NCBI GenBank assembly: GCA_963575745.1
Contig: CAUYUJ010016160.1
Location: forward strand, 828,178-892,177
Length of the DNA: 64,000 nucleotides
From: Prorocentrum cordatum
Lineage: Eukaryota > Sar > Dinophyceae > Prorocentrales > Prorocentraceae
Direction: 5' to 3'
Numbering within the stretch: position 1 is the stretch's first letter; each line of letters starts with the position of its first letter. Below are positions 51,710 to 61,363 of the stretch, one piece after another. The position numbers and the translations under genes are program-made. A model generated the notes under the pieces. The model ran no database searches. It saw only the letters and a list, made by a program, of their open reading frames with translations, and had not been told where the DNA came from.

Positions 51710-54700
51710 ATGTCGGTGCCCTCCTGGCCCGGCGTTCCGCCAGGCCTCACCTTGCCCGCTGCGGCGCCGCTCTCTCCCGAGGCGCAGCGCGGGCGGTCTT
51801 CCGAGGGGGTCTCCTCCGAAGGCCAGGCTTCTCTGTTTCCTCTTCCTGACGGCGGCCGTCTTTTTCGTGCTGCCCGACGTGGAGAACGTGCCGCTTTGCC
51901 TCGGTACCTGGCCCAGCGCGCTGCCCGCTCAGACGACAGGGATCGGCGAACTGTCGAGGCCATTTCGTCCATCAACGCGCTCAGCTGCGCCCAGGCTGGA
52001 AGGCCGCTGCGACTGCAGCCGCCGAGCAAGTTGCCGCCGACTACCGCCCAGGAGTCCGCGGTCAGGCGGATCCGACGACGAGTTCGAGAGTTTGGTTCAA
52101 AGCCCTCGGACATGGATCGCGCTGGAGCCCTTCAGGAGCTCCTCAAGTGCAAAGACCTGTACAGCGGTGCAGGCGAGTGCTCGACCCGACGGGACTACGA
52201 CCCCGAGCGGCTCAACGTCTTCCGGACCTCGGCCGTGCCGATCAGGCTCCGCGACGTCGCGCCCGCTCACGTGGCCGAGGCCCTCGACAGTTTTGACTCA
52301 GAGGTGGTGCGGCCCCTGGCGGACATCGCCCCGGATGAGGAGATCGTCGAGCCGTACTGGGACCCGTTGCTCAACCCTCGGACGAAGGCCAACCGCCCGA
52401 GGCTTGTGGACTTCTTGTCCAGGATGGCCGTGCGAGGCCTGGTCGACGGCAGGCGTCGTCGGAAGGCCTGCGTCAGCACGTTCTTCGTGGCGAAGAAGAA
52501 TGGCGACATCCGCATGGTGGTGGACGCCCGACAGGCCAATCAGCTTCATCGACTTCCCCCTCGGACCACCTTGGCGTCAGGGGAGGCTCTCGGTGCTATT
52601 AACCTCCTCGACGCTGTGGATGCGTCGGCGGAGGACCTGGCCGACTTCGACGGCTGCTTCGACTCGCTGTGTGCTGGCTCAGTGGACCTGCAGGATGGTT
52701 TCTACCAGTTCAGTGACCCGTCCTGGGGGTCTTGGATGTGCTTCGACGTGGAGGTCACCGCGGGCGAGCTCGGGATCGACACGATCTACGACGAGGACCA
52801 GCGCTGCCGCGTCGCGGTCGGGAAGGACGAGCTCGTCTGGCCCTGCTTTGCGGCGCTGCCGATGGGCTGGAGCTGGGCGCTCTGGATGTGCCATGAGGTC
52901 CTTGTTGACGCGATGGACACTGTGGGTCTGGCTGGAGATACGTGGGTCCTCGACAAGGCCCGCGCTCCGCAGATGCATGGTGGCCGGGTGGCCATGGCGC
53001 CTTACGTCGACAACGGCAACATGGTCTCGCTGTCGGCGGCCGCCGTCAACCAGAGGTTGGCGGCGCTCACGGCGGAGCTGGACAAGCGCGGGCTGCGCTG
53101 GCATGAGCTCGAGTGGGCTCAACCTGGCCTCACCGTACTCGGTCTCGTGCTTGACGGCCGACGAGGGCGTCTCCGCCACACGGCGAAGCGGGCCTGGAGG
53201 CTCTACCTATCACTACACCGGGTGGTGGAGGCGCCGTGGCTGGCGCGGTGGCAGCTCCGGCGGATCGTGGGTCACATCGTCCACTACTTCTCGGTGCTGC
53301 GACCGGGTCTCAGCGTGCTGGGCGAGTGCTATGACTTCATTGGCAGTGGTCCTCTCGACCCGGTCGTCCGACTTCCCAAGGGCGTCATCGCCGAGCTTAG
53401 GGTCGCTGCTGGCTTGGTCTTCCTCGGCGAGGTGGACCTCTGCAGGGTACCGGCGGACGTCGCCTTCGTCACCGACAGCTCGCTCAAGGGCTACGCTGTT
53501 TGCCAGGCGCGCGTGGAGCCCGCCGAGGTGCTGGAAGCCACTCGCTGGAAGGAGCGCCAGAGGTTCGTCGCGACCGAGGCCCCCTCCGATCCCGACGCCG
53601 AGGTCTTCTTGGGTCGCGCCACCGGGGTCCTGGACAGCGGAGGCGACTTCGACCTCAGCTCGCGGCCACAGCTGCGGCACGCCGTGGCTAGGCGCCGGCG
53701 CGTGGAGCTGGAGATTGGGATCCCGCCAGCGGCGCTGTCGGAGGAGCTGCTCGACCCGCTGCGCTGGAAGGAGGTGCGCCGCGGCGCCTGGCGGCACCCC
53801 GGCCGCATTCATGCGCTGGAGGCGCGCGCTGCCGTGGCGCCGATGCTGCGGGCCGCCGCGGACAGGAGCTTCCATGGCAAGGAAGTCCTCGGTCTCTGTG
53901 ACAACATGTCGAGTGTCTGCGCCTTTGAGAAGGGCCGTGCGACGAACTGGGAGCTGCTGGCTCAGTGCCGCAAAGTGGCGGCCGTCTTCTTCGCCTGCGA
54001 GCTGCGTCCCAGGTGGCGCCACGTTCCAGGTGAACTCAACGTGGCCGATCGGGGAAGCCGAGCAGCGGACCGAGGAGAGCTGCTGCCTGGGCGATACCGA
54101 GGCCGCGGGCCGCTGCTGGCGCCCTCGCCGGGCTCGAGGCACGAGCTGGTGCGCGCGGTGCCGCGACCAGTCCCAGGGCCCATCCTGTCGACCATCATGG
54201 TCAGCGACGCGGGCAGCCTGGACGCCCGGGAGCCCGCGCCGCCGCCTTGCCCGCTATGCACCACGGGCGGCTATCCTTTGCGGAGACGGAGTTGTAAACA
54301 CAGTTCTTCTTTTCTACATTCCCATTCTCTACCAGCTTGTCACGAGTCTGATGTCTTGGGAGGCCTCACGGATCCGACCGTCCTCGTTCATGACGCCGCA
54401 GTCCCCTACGGGCCCCACGCCGCTGCTGCTGCCGCTTCAGGTCATGAGGCACCTCGAGGCCATGATGTTCCCACGCCGCCGCGCGCCGCCGCTGGCCGCT
54501 GCTGCCCTGGAGGCCCGGAGGGGCCAGATCACGTACATCTACGCCGTCCAGGGGAAGCAGGGGGCCGAGCGTCGCCCCGGATGCCGACGGGATCGTCTCG
54601 GAGGAGCTGTCCTGCAGGCCTGGATGGGCCGTGGCCTCAACGTGGAGCTCATGATGGGGACCCCGTGGGAGCACCTGGTGCTCCCCACCGTCGCTTTCGC

Positions 54701-55507
54701 AAGCCTGGGTTCTTGGAGGTATTCTCGGGCTGTGCACGTCTTACCGGAGCCGTTCACGAGGCTGGGTTCAGATGTCTGGCGCCGATCGACATACGTCGGG
54801 GTCCTCACTGCGACTTGGGATGCCTGGGGCTCCGTCGCCTGGTTGAGTCTTGGCTCAAGCGAGGCCGCGTCTGGTGGATTCACATCGGGCTGCCTTGCAC
54901 TCGCTGGGTACCTGCCGGCGGCCGCAGAGAACCGGGGCCCGTCGACCGCCTCCTCGTGGACTTCACGCGGCGGCTGCTTCGGATCTGTCGCCAGAGAGGG
55001 GTGCACGTCACTTTCGAGAACCCCCGCGACAGTCGGGTGTGGAACTACCCGCCACTGGCTCGCGAGCTTCGGCGGCTGCGCTGGCCCAAGGTCACCTTCG
55101 ACAGCTGCCGGTTCGGCGCCCCGTTCAAGAAGCCAGGAGCGCTGGCCGGGTCGTTCGAGGCGCTGGAGGCCGTGGGGCTACGCTGTACCTGCCAAGGCCG
55201 CCACCCCGTGGTGCTGCAGGGCAAAGTGCGGCATCCCGTGCGCGGCTGGGTGTGGCGGACGACCCTGGCGGGCGCCTACCTGCCCAGCTGGTGCCGAGCG
55301 GTCGTGCAGATCGCCAGCTGCGATGCCCCGCCCAGCGCCTGGGGCCGCACAGAGCCCGCGGGCTGGGCGTGTTGGGATCACGCGATGGCGAGCGCGGTCG
55401 GTGCCCGCGAGCCCGCAGCGAGCTCAGCACCGATCTGCCCGCGCAGGTTCCGTCTCCCCTGGCGGGCGGCCTGGCCGAGCGCACTGGACCCCAGACCGCG
55501 CTCGTGA
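51710..55507 (+). CDS. Retroelement ORF3: reverse transcriptase, RNase H and methyltransferase-like polyprotein
   Basis: 1265 residues. Reverse transcriptase about 240-480: STFFVAKKNGDIRMVVDARQ, LPMGWSWALWMCHE, and the catalytic-site variant YVDN (432-435) where YxDD is usual. RNase H follows with Asp589 (FVTDSSLKG), Glu704 (HALEAR), Asp731 (LCDNMSS) and Asp780 in RHVPGELNVADRGSR, the typical DIRS-group ending. A Pro/Arg/Ala-rich linker leads to a domain at about 1000-1230 with FLEVFSGCARLTGA (cofactor-loop-like), GLPCTRW (Pro-Cys as in cytosine-5 methyltransferases) and FENP (like their Glu-Asn motif). Its end overlaps ORF4 by 185 bases in another frame. The YVDN site is worth noting: an Asn replaces the second Asp. 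Confidence 0.85.
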   Translation: MSVPSWPGVPPGLTLPAAAPLSPEAQRGRSSEGVSSEGQASLFPLPDGGRLFRAARRGERAALPRYLAQRAARSDDRDRRTVEAISSINALSCAQAGRPLRLQPPSKLPPTTAQESAVRRIRRRVREFGSKPSDMDRAGALQELLKCKDLYSGAGECSTRRDYDPERLNVFRTSAVPIRLRDVAPAHVAEALDSFDSEVVRPLADIAPDEEIVEPYWDPLLNPRTKANRPRLVDFLSRMAVRGLVDGRRRRKACVSTFFVAKKNGDIRMVVDARQANQLHRLPPRTTLASGEALGAINLLDAVDASAEDLADFDGCFDSLCAGSVDLQDGFYQFSDPSWGSWMCFDVEVTAGELGIDTIYDEDQRCRVAVGKDELVWPCFAALPMGWSWALWMCHEVLVDAMDTVGLAGDTWVLDKARAPQMHGGRVAMAPYVDNGNMVSLSAAAVNQRLAALTAELDKRGLRWHELEWAQPGLTVLGLVLDGRRGRLRHTAKRAWRLYLSLHRVVEAPWLARWQLRRIVGHIVHYFSVLRPGLSVLGECYDFIGSGPLDPVVRLPKGVIAELRVAAGLVFLGEVDLCRVPADVAFVTDSSLKGYAVCQARVEPAEVLEATRWKERQRFVATEAPSDPDAEVFLGRATGVLDSGGDFDLSSRPQLRHAVARRRRVELEIGIPPAALSEELLDPLRWKEVRRGAWRHPGRIHALEARAAVAPMLRAAADRSFHGKEVLGLCDNMSSVCAFEKGRATNWELLAQCRKVAAVFFACELRPRWRHVPGELNVADRGSRAADRGELLPGRYRGRGPLLAPSPGSRHELVRAVPRPVPGPILSTIMVSDAGSLDAREPAPPPCPLCTTGGYPLRRRSCKHSSSFLHSHSLPACHESDVLGGLTDPTVLVHDAAVPYGPHAAAAAASGHEAPRGHDVPTPPRAAAGRCCPGGPEGPDHVHLRRPGEAGGRASPRMPTGSSRRSCPAGLDGPWPQRGAHDGDPVGAPGAPHRRFRKPGFLEVFSGCARLTGAVHEAGFRCLAPIDIRRGPHCDLGCLGLRRLVESWLKRGRVWWIHIGLPCTRWVPAGGRREPGPVDRLLVDFTRRLLRICRQRGVHVTFENPRDSRVWNYPPLARELRRLRWPKVTFDSCRFGAPFKKPGALAGSFEALEAVGLRCTCQGRHPVVLQGKVRHPVRGWVWRTTLAGAYLPSWCRAVVQIASCDAPPSAWGRTEPAGWACWDHAMASAVGAREPAASSAPICPRRFRLPWRAAWPSALDPRPRS

Positions 55508-56675
55508 CGCAGGCGCAGGGCTAGCGGAGCAGACTGGAGTGGCGTCCCCGCGCTTGAAGCGGCCGCTGCGAGTCCCGCGAGCCGAGGCCACCGCCAAGCG
55601 GCAGCGCCGCGCGGCAGCTGCCGCCAGAGCCGACGCCTCGCTGGCCGACACCCCGTGGACGCCCGGCGACTACCTGCGTCTGGCGCGCCTCAGGCCAGCC
55701 ACTCGCGACGCCTACGCTGCAGCAGTGGCCGAGCTCGAGGACTTTGCCGCTAGGCTAGGGCTGCGCTTGGACAGCGCAGAGGCGGCTGACCACACTGTCA
55801 ACCTGTACTGCGAGGCCCTTTTCTTTGCAGGCGAGCCGCTCTACCTAGGCAAGAACGCTCTTTACGGCCTGTGCAAGATCCGAGGCTGGTCTGCTGCGCG
55901 GCCGCATTTCCAGCGATCCAAGGATGCGCTTGACGGCTGGGCGGCGAAGCAGCCCGCGAAGCCGCGGCAGCCCCCGCCCTGGGACGCTGTGCTTCTCCTC
56001 ATCATCCATCTTGCCAAAGGCTCGTTGTTGCAGGCTTTAACCGCTCTCGCGGTCTTAGTCCAATTTGACATGTACCTGCGCCCGAGCGAAGTGCTCGCCT
56101 TAGAAGTCTCGCACGTTGTTGGTGATCGTCGCATTGTTGACCAGCCGCGCTCAGGGCGCCAGGAGGTAGCCGCTATCATCGCCCCGCTTGGACACGAGGA
56201 ATCTAAGCCTGCCAAGAACCGAGATTTTGATTGCACAGTCGTTGCTGGGTCTCGACTTCCGATCCGCCGAATGTGCCCTGGAGTGCTGCTTGCGCTTCAG
56301 GCTCGTGCTCGTTCCCTTTCGCCTCCCGCCTCGCTTCTTTTTGCCCCTCTCTCTCTTTCTGTGTACGAAAAGGTCTTGAGAGAGGGTGCCCTCGAAGCTG
56401 GGGTGCACGACCTCCTTAGTGTGCCCCACCAGCTCCGACACGGTGGCCCGTCCCACGATGCCCTGCACGCGGTCCGCGACCTCGGCGCCATACAGGCCCG
56501 AGGCCGGTGGCGGGCCGCCTCCAGCGTCCGTGTCTATGAGAAGCATGGTTCGCTCCTGAGGCAAACGGCAAAGCTTTCCAGTGCTCAGCGTGCCCTCGCC
56601 TCTCGCTTCGACGACCGTGCTCTGCTTGCCATTCTCAAACGTGTCGCTTCAGTCGAGCATCCGATAGTGAGTTGA
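55323..56675 (+). CDS. Retroelement ORF4: tyrosine recombinase
   Basis: 450 residues from the last in-frame ATG before the domain; start uncertain because the frame is open far upstream and a frameshift from ORF3 is possible. N-terminal basic part (LKRPLRVPRAEATAKRQRR), then a core-binding-like domain (WTPGDYLRLARLRPATRDAY). Catalytic set as expected: Arg253 (MYLRPSEVLAL), His369 and Arg372 (PHQLRHGG), Trp396 (GRWRAASS) and nucleophile Tyr405 (VRVYEKHG). This enzyme would integrate the circular DNA copy. All key residues are present, so it is probably active. Confidence 0.85.
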   Translation: MPRPAPGAAQSPRAGRVGITRWRARSVPASPQRAQHRSARAGSVSPGGRPGRAHWTPDRARDAGAGLAEQTGVASPRLKRPLRVPRAEATAKRQRRAAAAARADASLADTPWTPGDYLRLARLRPATRDAYAAAVAELEDFAARLGLRLDSAEAADHTVNLYCEALFFAGEPLYLGKNALYGLCKIRGWSAARPHFQRSKDALDGWAAKQPAKPRQPPPWDAVLLLIIHLAKGSLLQALTALAVLVQFDMYLRPSEVLALEVSHVVGDRRIVDQPRSGRQEVAAIIAPLGHEESKPAKNRDFDCTVVAGSRLPIRRMCPGVLLALQARARSLSPPASLLFAPLSLSVYEKVLREGALEAGVHDLLSVPHQLRHGGPSHDALHAVRDLGAIQARGRWRAASSVRVYEKHGSLLRQTAKLSSAQRALASRFDDRALLAILKRVASVEHPIVS

Positions 56676-56728
56676 TTTATCTTTGAGGACCCTCCCGCCC
56701 TCCCTAGGACATAGATATGGGTACGGGT

Positions 56729-56958
56729 CGTGTGGCAAAGTGATGGCGGTTTAACGCTGGTGTTTGTGCTCGGCCCAGGCGCGCTCCGCCTGGCCCTCAC
56801 CTTTTCTCTCGAGAACCCTCCGTGGAGGCCCATGGCACTTGCTTGATGTGAAAATTGTGCATCGCTCAGGCTTCGCCTTTCACGTCCTGTCTAGTCTAGT
56901 GCTGTCTCCCCACACGTCACCCGGCCCCCTGGGAAGAGGCGCGGAGAGTGGTCAGGAA
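56729..56958 (+). repeat. Retroelement repeat B1
   Basis: 230 bp starting CGTGTGGCAAAGTGATGGCG and ending GAGAGTGGTCAGGAA. Directly abuts A2. One difference from B2 noticed (CTAGTCTAGTG versus CTAGTCTTGTG). Confidence 0.9.
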
Positions 56959-57044
56959 TAGTCTGTCGTTCGACTCTTTTTCCTTGAACGGAGCCTCTTG
57001 ATCTGTGCAGTCTGATCCCGTGGTGATGTGTTGGCTCGAAGCCG
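56959..57044 (+). repeat. Retroelement repeat A2
   Basis: Identical to A1. The B1-A2 junction (GGTCAGGAA|TAGTCTG) is the sequence expected where a circular copy joins its ends. Confidence 0.9.
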
Positions 57045-57067
57045 CCCACCCACCGTCCCCCACACTC

Positions 57068-57297
57068 CGTGTGGCAAAGTGATGGCGGTTTAACGCTGGT
57101 GTTTGTGCTCGGCCCAGGCGCGCTCCGCCTGGCCCTCACCTTTTCTCTCGAGAACCCTCCGTGGAGGCCCATGGCACTTGCTTGATGTGAAAATTGTGCA
57201 TCGCTCAGGCTTCGCCTTTCACGTCCTGTCTAGTCTTGTGCTGTCTCCCCACACGTCACCCGGCCCCCTGGGAAGAGGCGCGGAGAGTGGTCAGGAA
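57068..57297 (+). repeat. Retroelement repeat B2 (right end)
   Basis: Second copy of B, separated from A2 by 23 bp (CCCACCCACCG and onward). Ends TCAGGAA; the flanking host DNA begins AGAACATTGC. Confidence 0.9.
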
Positions 57298-57407
57298 AGA
57301 ACATTGCTTCATATTCGAGTTCATTTGGGTCCTAAGAACAATCTGTTTTACGCCCCTAGGAATGCCTGGACGGTCGGTCCCTGCTCACTCCAGGGCTCCA
57401 AGATGGG

Positions 57408-57464
57408 GTGGGAGCAGGTGGTGTCGGAGGATCGAGCCGCATCGCCGATGCATCGGCGATACAT
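57408..57464. mobile_element. Family M1 fragment
   Basis: GGTGTCGGAGGATCGAGCCG then CATCGCCGATGCATCGGCGA and CATCCCAG. Only the left third of the element remains. Confidence 0.55.
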
Positions 57465-57612
57465 CCCAGACCCCCGACGTCATGATTTTTTGTCAGCGCG
57501 TCGACTCCCAGAGGCTTCGACCCCTTCCCCAGGGCCGGGTTCTCCTCCCGAGTCGTTTCCTGACGGCCCCGAGAGGTCCGGCAAGGGCCTCCAGAGGCTG
57601 AAGATGACGGGA
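57465..57612 (+). repeat. Dispersed repeat R7, copy 2
   Basis: CAGACCCCCGACGTCATGAT, GTCGACTCCCAGAGGCTTCG, CCCGAGTCG, TGACGGCCCCGAGAGG and CCTCCAGAGGCTGAAGATG. Same order as 29230. Confidence 0.7.
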
Positions 57613-57614
57613 GA

Positions 57615-57955
57615 CCTCTTCCTCCTCCTCCTCCTCCTCCTCCCTCTCCTCCTCCTCCTCCTCCTCCTCCTCATCCTCCTCCTCCCCCTCCTCCTCCTTA
57701 TCTCTGCCTCCTCCTTATCTCCGCCTCCTCCTCCTCCTCCTCCTCCTCCTCCTCCTCCTCCTCCGCCTCCTCCTCCTCCTCCTTTTCTCCTCTCCTCCTC
57801 CTCCTCCTCTCCTCCCCTCCTCCTCCTCCTCCTCATCTCTGCCTCCTCCTTATCTCCGCCTCCTCCTCCTCCTCCTCTCCGCCTCCTCCTCCTCCTTTTC
57901 CTCCTCCTCCTCCTCCTCCTCCTCCTCCTCCTCCTCCTCCTCCTCCTCCTCCCCA
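57615..57955. repeat. (TCC)n microsatellite
   Basis: TCC triplets with repeated ATCTCTGCCTCCTCCTTATC inserts at about 57697 and 57835, showing internal duplication of the array. Confidence 0.95.
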
Positions 57956-58149
57956 TGACTCGAGGGGACCTGGGATCGGCGACGCGGCGACCTCCTCGGA
58001 CCCCACCCTGCTCGGACCCCACGTGGGAGGCCTCTCTGCCAGGCGGTCTTCGCCGGCTGCGGCGGGCACCAGCCAGGCCGGGGAGCCCACAGCAAGAGCG
58101 GATCTCGCGCAACAAGGGGGGGGGGGCGGCGGATCGACACAGAGCCCCG
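57956..58149. other. No recognisable gene
   Basis: Includes a solo M1-type end at about 58012 (CTCGGACCCCACGTGGGAGG). Otherwise unrecognised. Confidence 0.4.
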
Positions 58150-58405
<256 letters not shown>

Positions 58406-59275
58406 ACCCCAGGCCCGGAGCCAGAAAAGAGGCCTCTCCTCGGCCTCCGGAGAGGCCGCTCGTCTGGCTGGCTGGGGCCGGCTCTGTGTTTCTGCCGCCC
58501 CTCGTGGCCGTCCAGCACCGCGCCGCACGCCGGCCCCGGCTCTCCTCTTGAAGAAGACGTCGCCCGTGCCCTCGTGGCCCCGGGTCACGAGGGCACGGGC
58601 CACGAGGGCACGGGCCAACATAACGCCAACGAAACATTGAAAAAACATATGATGCGCGGGACATGGAGATAGACACGACCAGACATTTGAAAATCGTTGA
58701 CAGTTCCACACCAGAACGGCCCAATAATAGCCACGAGGCTTTGTCTTCCAGGGCCCCGGTCTCCCGGTCGTTGTCTTTCCATCTGCCGGCCTCTTTGTGG
58801 CCACCGCCGGCCAGCGCGCCTCCATCCGAGCCGTGCCTCCTGCGTTCGGATTCGGGCGCTCGATTTCCAGACCGTGCTTCCGATATCGTGTCGCCCTCCC
58901 CTCGTCGCGTGCGGCCCACCTGTGACACCTTCGACTTTCGACTCATCCACTGGCTGGCGCCAGGCGAGGGAGGGTAGGGCTGCGTCGCTGCGTGACCCCA
59001 CTGAGTGCAGCGTCAGCGGCAGAAGGAAGAGGAGATGCGAGGATGGGGAGAGGAGGCGGATAAAGAGGTATGGTGAAGAGTGGGGAGGACGTGAAGGAAG
59101 CTTGGGTCGGTGAATGTGGATTCCTGTTTTACTGTATTCGAGTGTTGACTGCATGTTGCGTCCTGGCGCAGAGCAGCTCCTCATCTCACACGTCTTCCCG
59201 CACTCCTCCGAAGGCGGCTGTCCTCCACGCGGCGGCGGGTGGGGCGGCTGAGGCTGCCCGCACGAGTTGGCAGGC
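58406..59275. other. No recognisable gene
   Basis: A small hairpin lies at about 58567-58613: GTGCCCTCGTGGCCCGTG-like and inverse CACGGGCCACGAGGGCAC. Otherwise no motif. Confidence 0.4.
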
Positions 59276-59443
59276 ACCGCGTCGTCGTTGTCGTCGTCGT
59301 CGCCGTCACAAGCGTCGCCGTCTCCGCGTCACCGCCGCCATCGCCATCGTCGTCGTCGAGATTCGGGGATTGAGGTCCCTGGGCCTTCTTTGTGGCCTTC
59401 GCCGGGCCCCGGGGGCCCTCCAGAGGGCCAGGGCACCTGTGGT

Positions 59444-59490
<47 letters not shown>

Positions 59491-59715
59491 GGTTCGGGGG
59501 CCAATGTTGGGGAGTCTTTGGCGCTTGCCGCAACCGGGCCGCGGCGGAGGCCGCGTGCGTGGGCCAGCAGGTCCGTGCCCGGGGAGCCCCTCCCCCCCCC
59601 CTCCTGGCACACTCAGGGCAGGACGCGCACGGACGGGCAGGATGGGGGAGGGGAGGAGGAGGAGGAGGAGGAGGAGGAGGAGGAGGAGGAGGAGGAGGAG
59701 GAGGAGGAGGAGATG
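59276..59715. repeat. (GTC)n and (GGA)n arrays
   Basis: GTCGTC blocks at 59280-59365 and 59441-59490, and a pure GGA block at 59655-59712. Confidence 0.9.
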
Positions 59716-60223
59716 TGCATCCGAAGGACAGTTTTGTTTGCAAGGCCCTGGTGTTCTTCGAGAGTTTCGACGTCTGGTCCGAAGTATCGTCGACACCCGT
59801 GGATCCACCCACCTCGCTGGGCCCCCAGGTGAGGCGAGGGGCGAGGAGGGTGCCCGTGTCCTGTGTGACCGCACTGACAGCGTGGACGATCGTCGGCTGA
59901 GCTCAAGACAGCTACCGTAGAGGGAAACAATTAGTGGACACTCCACCACTCCTCCAAACTCAAAGTTGGCACGCGCGGGGAAGACTGCGGTCGGAAGTGC
60001 AGCTCATTCAACCCACCGCCAACATTGATCATCGGGGGGCGGGGGCATTGATCGATGAATACAGCATGGGTGTCGCTACTTTCTTCCGACGCCTGTACCG
60101 ATCATCAACTTGCAAGGCCACGGCGCAAGTGGAACGGCCCAACTGGGTTCCCACAGCAGCACCGCCGCGCCGAAGAGCCCTGTCTTCTTTGAGGCGCCAG
60201 GCAAGACTGGCCGAGAAAAGGGG
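59716..60223. other. No recognisable gene
   Basis: Unique-looking sequence, less GC-rich around 59910-60110. Open frames lack family motifs. Confidence 0.35.
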
Positions 60224-60414
60224 GCCAGACTGCTGCAGTCGGGGCCCTGAAGAAGGAACCCTTTTCGTTGGGGAGGGGCCCCGCGTTCCTGAAGTGTTTC
60301 ACAGCTTGCCCCCAGGTTTTCCTTGTGTTTTTTCGATAGGGAATCGAAGTTTAACTTATGGAAAAAAGGGGCCTCGTTCCTTATTTAGGGTTCCTTAGGT
60401 CAACGCCCCGACTG
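60224..60414 (+). repeat. Dispersed repeat R12, copy 2
   Basis: GGGGCCCTGAAGAAGGAACC, GAAGTGTTTCACAGCTTGCC, GATAGGGAATCGAAGTTTAA and TTATTTAGGGTTCCTTAGGT. Same order as 26815-27002. Confidence 0.75.
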
Positions 60415-60588
60415 TAGAAGGCACCCCCCAAGCCGCCCCAGCCGGTGCGCCCTCTGGGCCACCAGCGCCGGCCATGGGCACGCCTCCGAGGCGCCCAGCC
60501 TGCCCGCAACGCGGTGTGCGCCCTGCGCCCCCCGGGCGCCAGGGGTCCAGCCTCTCACCCGCGGGAGCAGCCCGTGCCTCCCACGTGG
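60415..60588. other. No recognisable gene
   Basis: GC-rich spacer between R12 and the inverted-repeat element. Confidence 0.3.
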
Positions 60589-60746
60589 TTACCAGCCTCG
60601 AACGTATCCCTATCCCTGAGACTGACACGCCAAGAGGAGATGACAATCTTAGGGACACACCCTCAGAAACTGAGGAAATCCCTGAGATCGCCATCGTGAT
60701 GAGGCGATGCCCAACATAGGGATAGGGATATGTTCCAGGCTGGTAA
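60589..60746 (-). mobile_element. 158-bp inverted-repeat element, second copy of the MKT1 intron element
   Basis: Ends TTACCAGCCTCGAACGTATC and ATATGTTCCAGGCTGGTAA. Interior GACACGCCAAGAGGAGATGA and ACAATCTTAGGGAC are the inverse of the element in the MKT1-like gene. Flanks GTGG on both sides (left 60585-60588; right 60748-60751 after one extra A). Here it is not inside a recognised gene. Confidence 0.8.
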
Positions 60747-60753
60747 AGTGGTG

Positions 60754-60889
60754 TCTGGGCAGGTGGTGTCTGAGGATCGCGCCGCATCGCCGAGGCATCG
60801 GCGATGCGGCTCGATCTGGGCCCAGATTTTTTTCGGCGCCGACGGCGCCGAGGCATCGGCGATGCGGCGCGATCCTCCGACCCCATGTG
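60754..60889. mobile_element. GATGCATCG foldback element, copy 4 (family M1, short)
   Basis: GTGTCTGAGGATCGCGCCGC at the left, GCGGCGCGATCCTCCGACCC at the right, a clean inverse pair; core TTTCGGCGCCGACGGCGCCG. The shortest and most symmetrical copy. Confidence 0.75.
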
Positions 60890-61363
60890 CCTGGACATTT
60901 GGGAAGCCCTTGGATCAAGCAGTGGCGAAGCTGTCCTGGCTTGGCCATAGGCCCACCCAAGAATTCTCTAAGAAGCTCTTGTGGTCTGCACGACATGCTC
61001 TGAGAACATTTCTGGCTGGCACTGTCCTGGTTCTTCCCATCGGGTTTCTGTTATGAGAACACTGTTCTTGTTACAAGAACACTGCTGGGCTCTAAGATCG
61101 GGCCGGACGCAATGGGGGGATTGGGACAGGGGGGGTTACGAAATTTGCTGCATGCAGCTGGTGTCGGCCGCACCGAGGGGCCCATTCCTCGAGACGTAGC
61201 CGCCTCCGGCGCCGGGAGGCGCCGGGAAAATCGGCTGCGTGAGCTGATTCTCGACCCCCCCCCCCCTTTGCTATCCCCCCCCTCTCGCCCGACCCGATGA
61301 GAGCACGCCGTGGTAGGCCCACGGGAGTGCCTGGACGGTCGGCCCCTGCTCACAGCTGGACTC
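60890..61363. other. No recognisable gene
   Basis: An ACAAGAACACT / AGAACACTGTTC repeat lies around 61050-61085. Nothing else. Confidence 0.35.

Larger units (their letters stand above)
49906..57297 (+). mobile_element. Complete tyrosine-recombinase retroelement (DIRS/Ngaro/PAT-like), 7392 bp
   Basis: Order A1 (49906-49991), four + strand ORFs, B1 (56729-56958), A2 (56959-57044), B2 (57068-57297). A1 equals A2 over 86 bp; B1 and B2 differ at about one of 230 positions. These split direct repeats are the hallmark of Ngaro/PAT-type elements, which integrate through a circular intermediate by tyrosine recombinase and leave no target duplication; none is seen here (left flank ...CTTTTTAT, right flank AGAACATT...). 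All four ORFs are intact. Overlapping or touching ORFs suggest one transcript read by reinitiation or frameshifting. The methyltransferase-like domain fits reports of such domains in dinoflagellate retroelements. Confidence 0.9.

Noticed and set aside
54840-54870. CTTGGCTCAAGC resembling the 3' end of the spliced leader
   Set aside because: It lies within the coding sequence of ORF3 and the upstream part of the leader is absent.
50364-56675. A 2103-codon open frame through the whole retroelement
   Set aside because: Only its last 450 codons carry a recognisable domain. The rest overlaps ORF2 and ORF3 in another phase and is Arg/Ser/Pro-rich, as expected of a GC-rich shadow frame.
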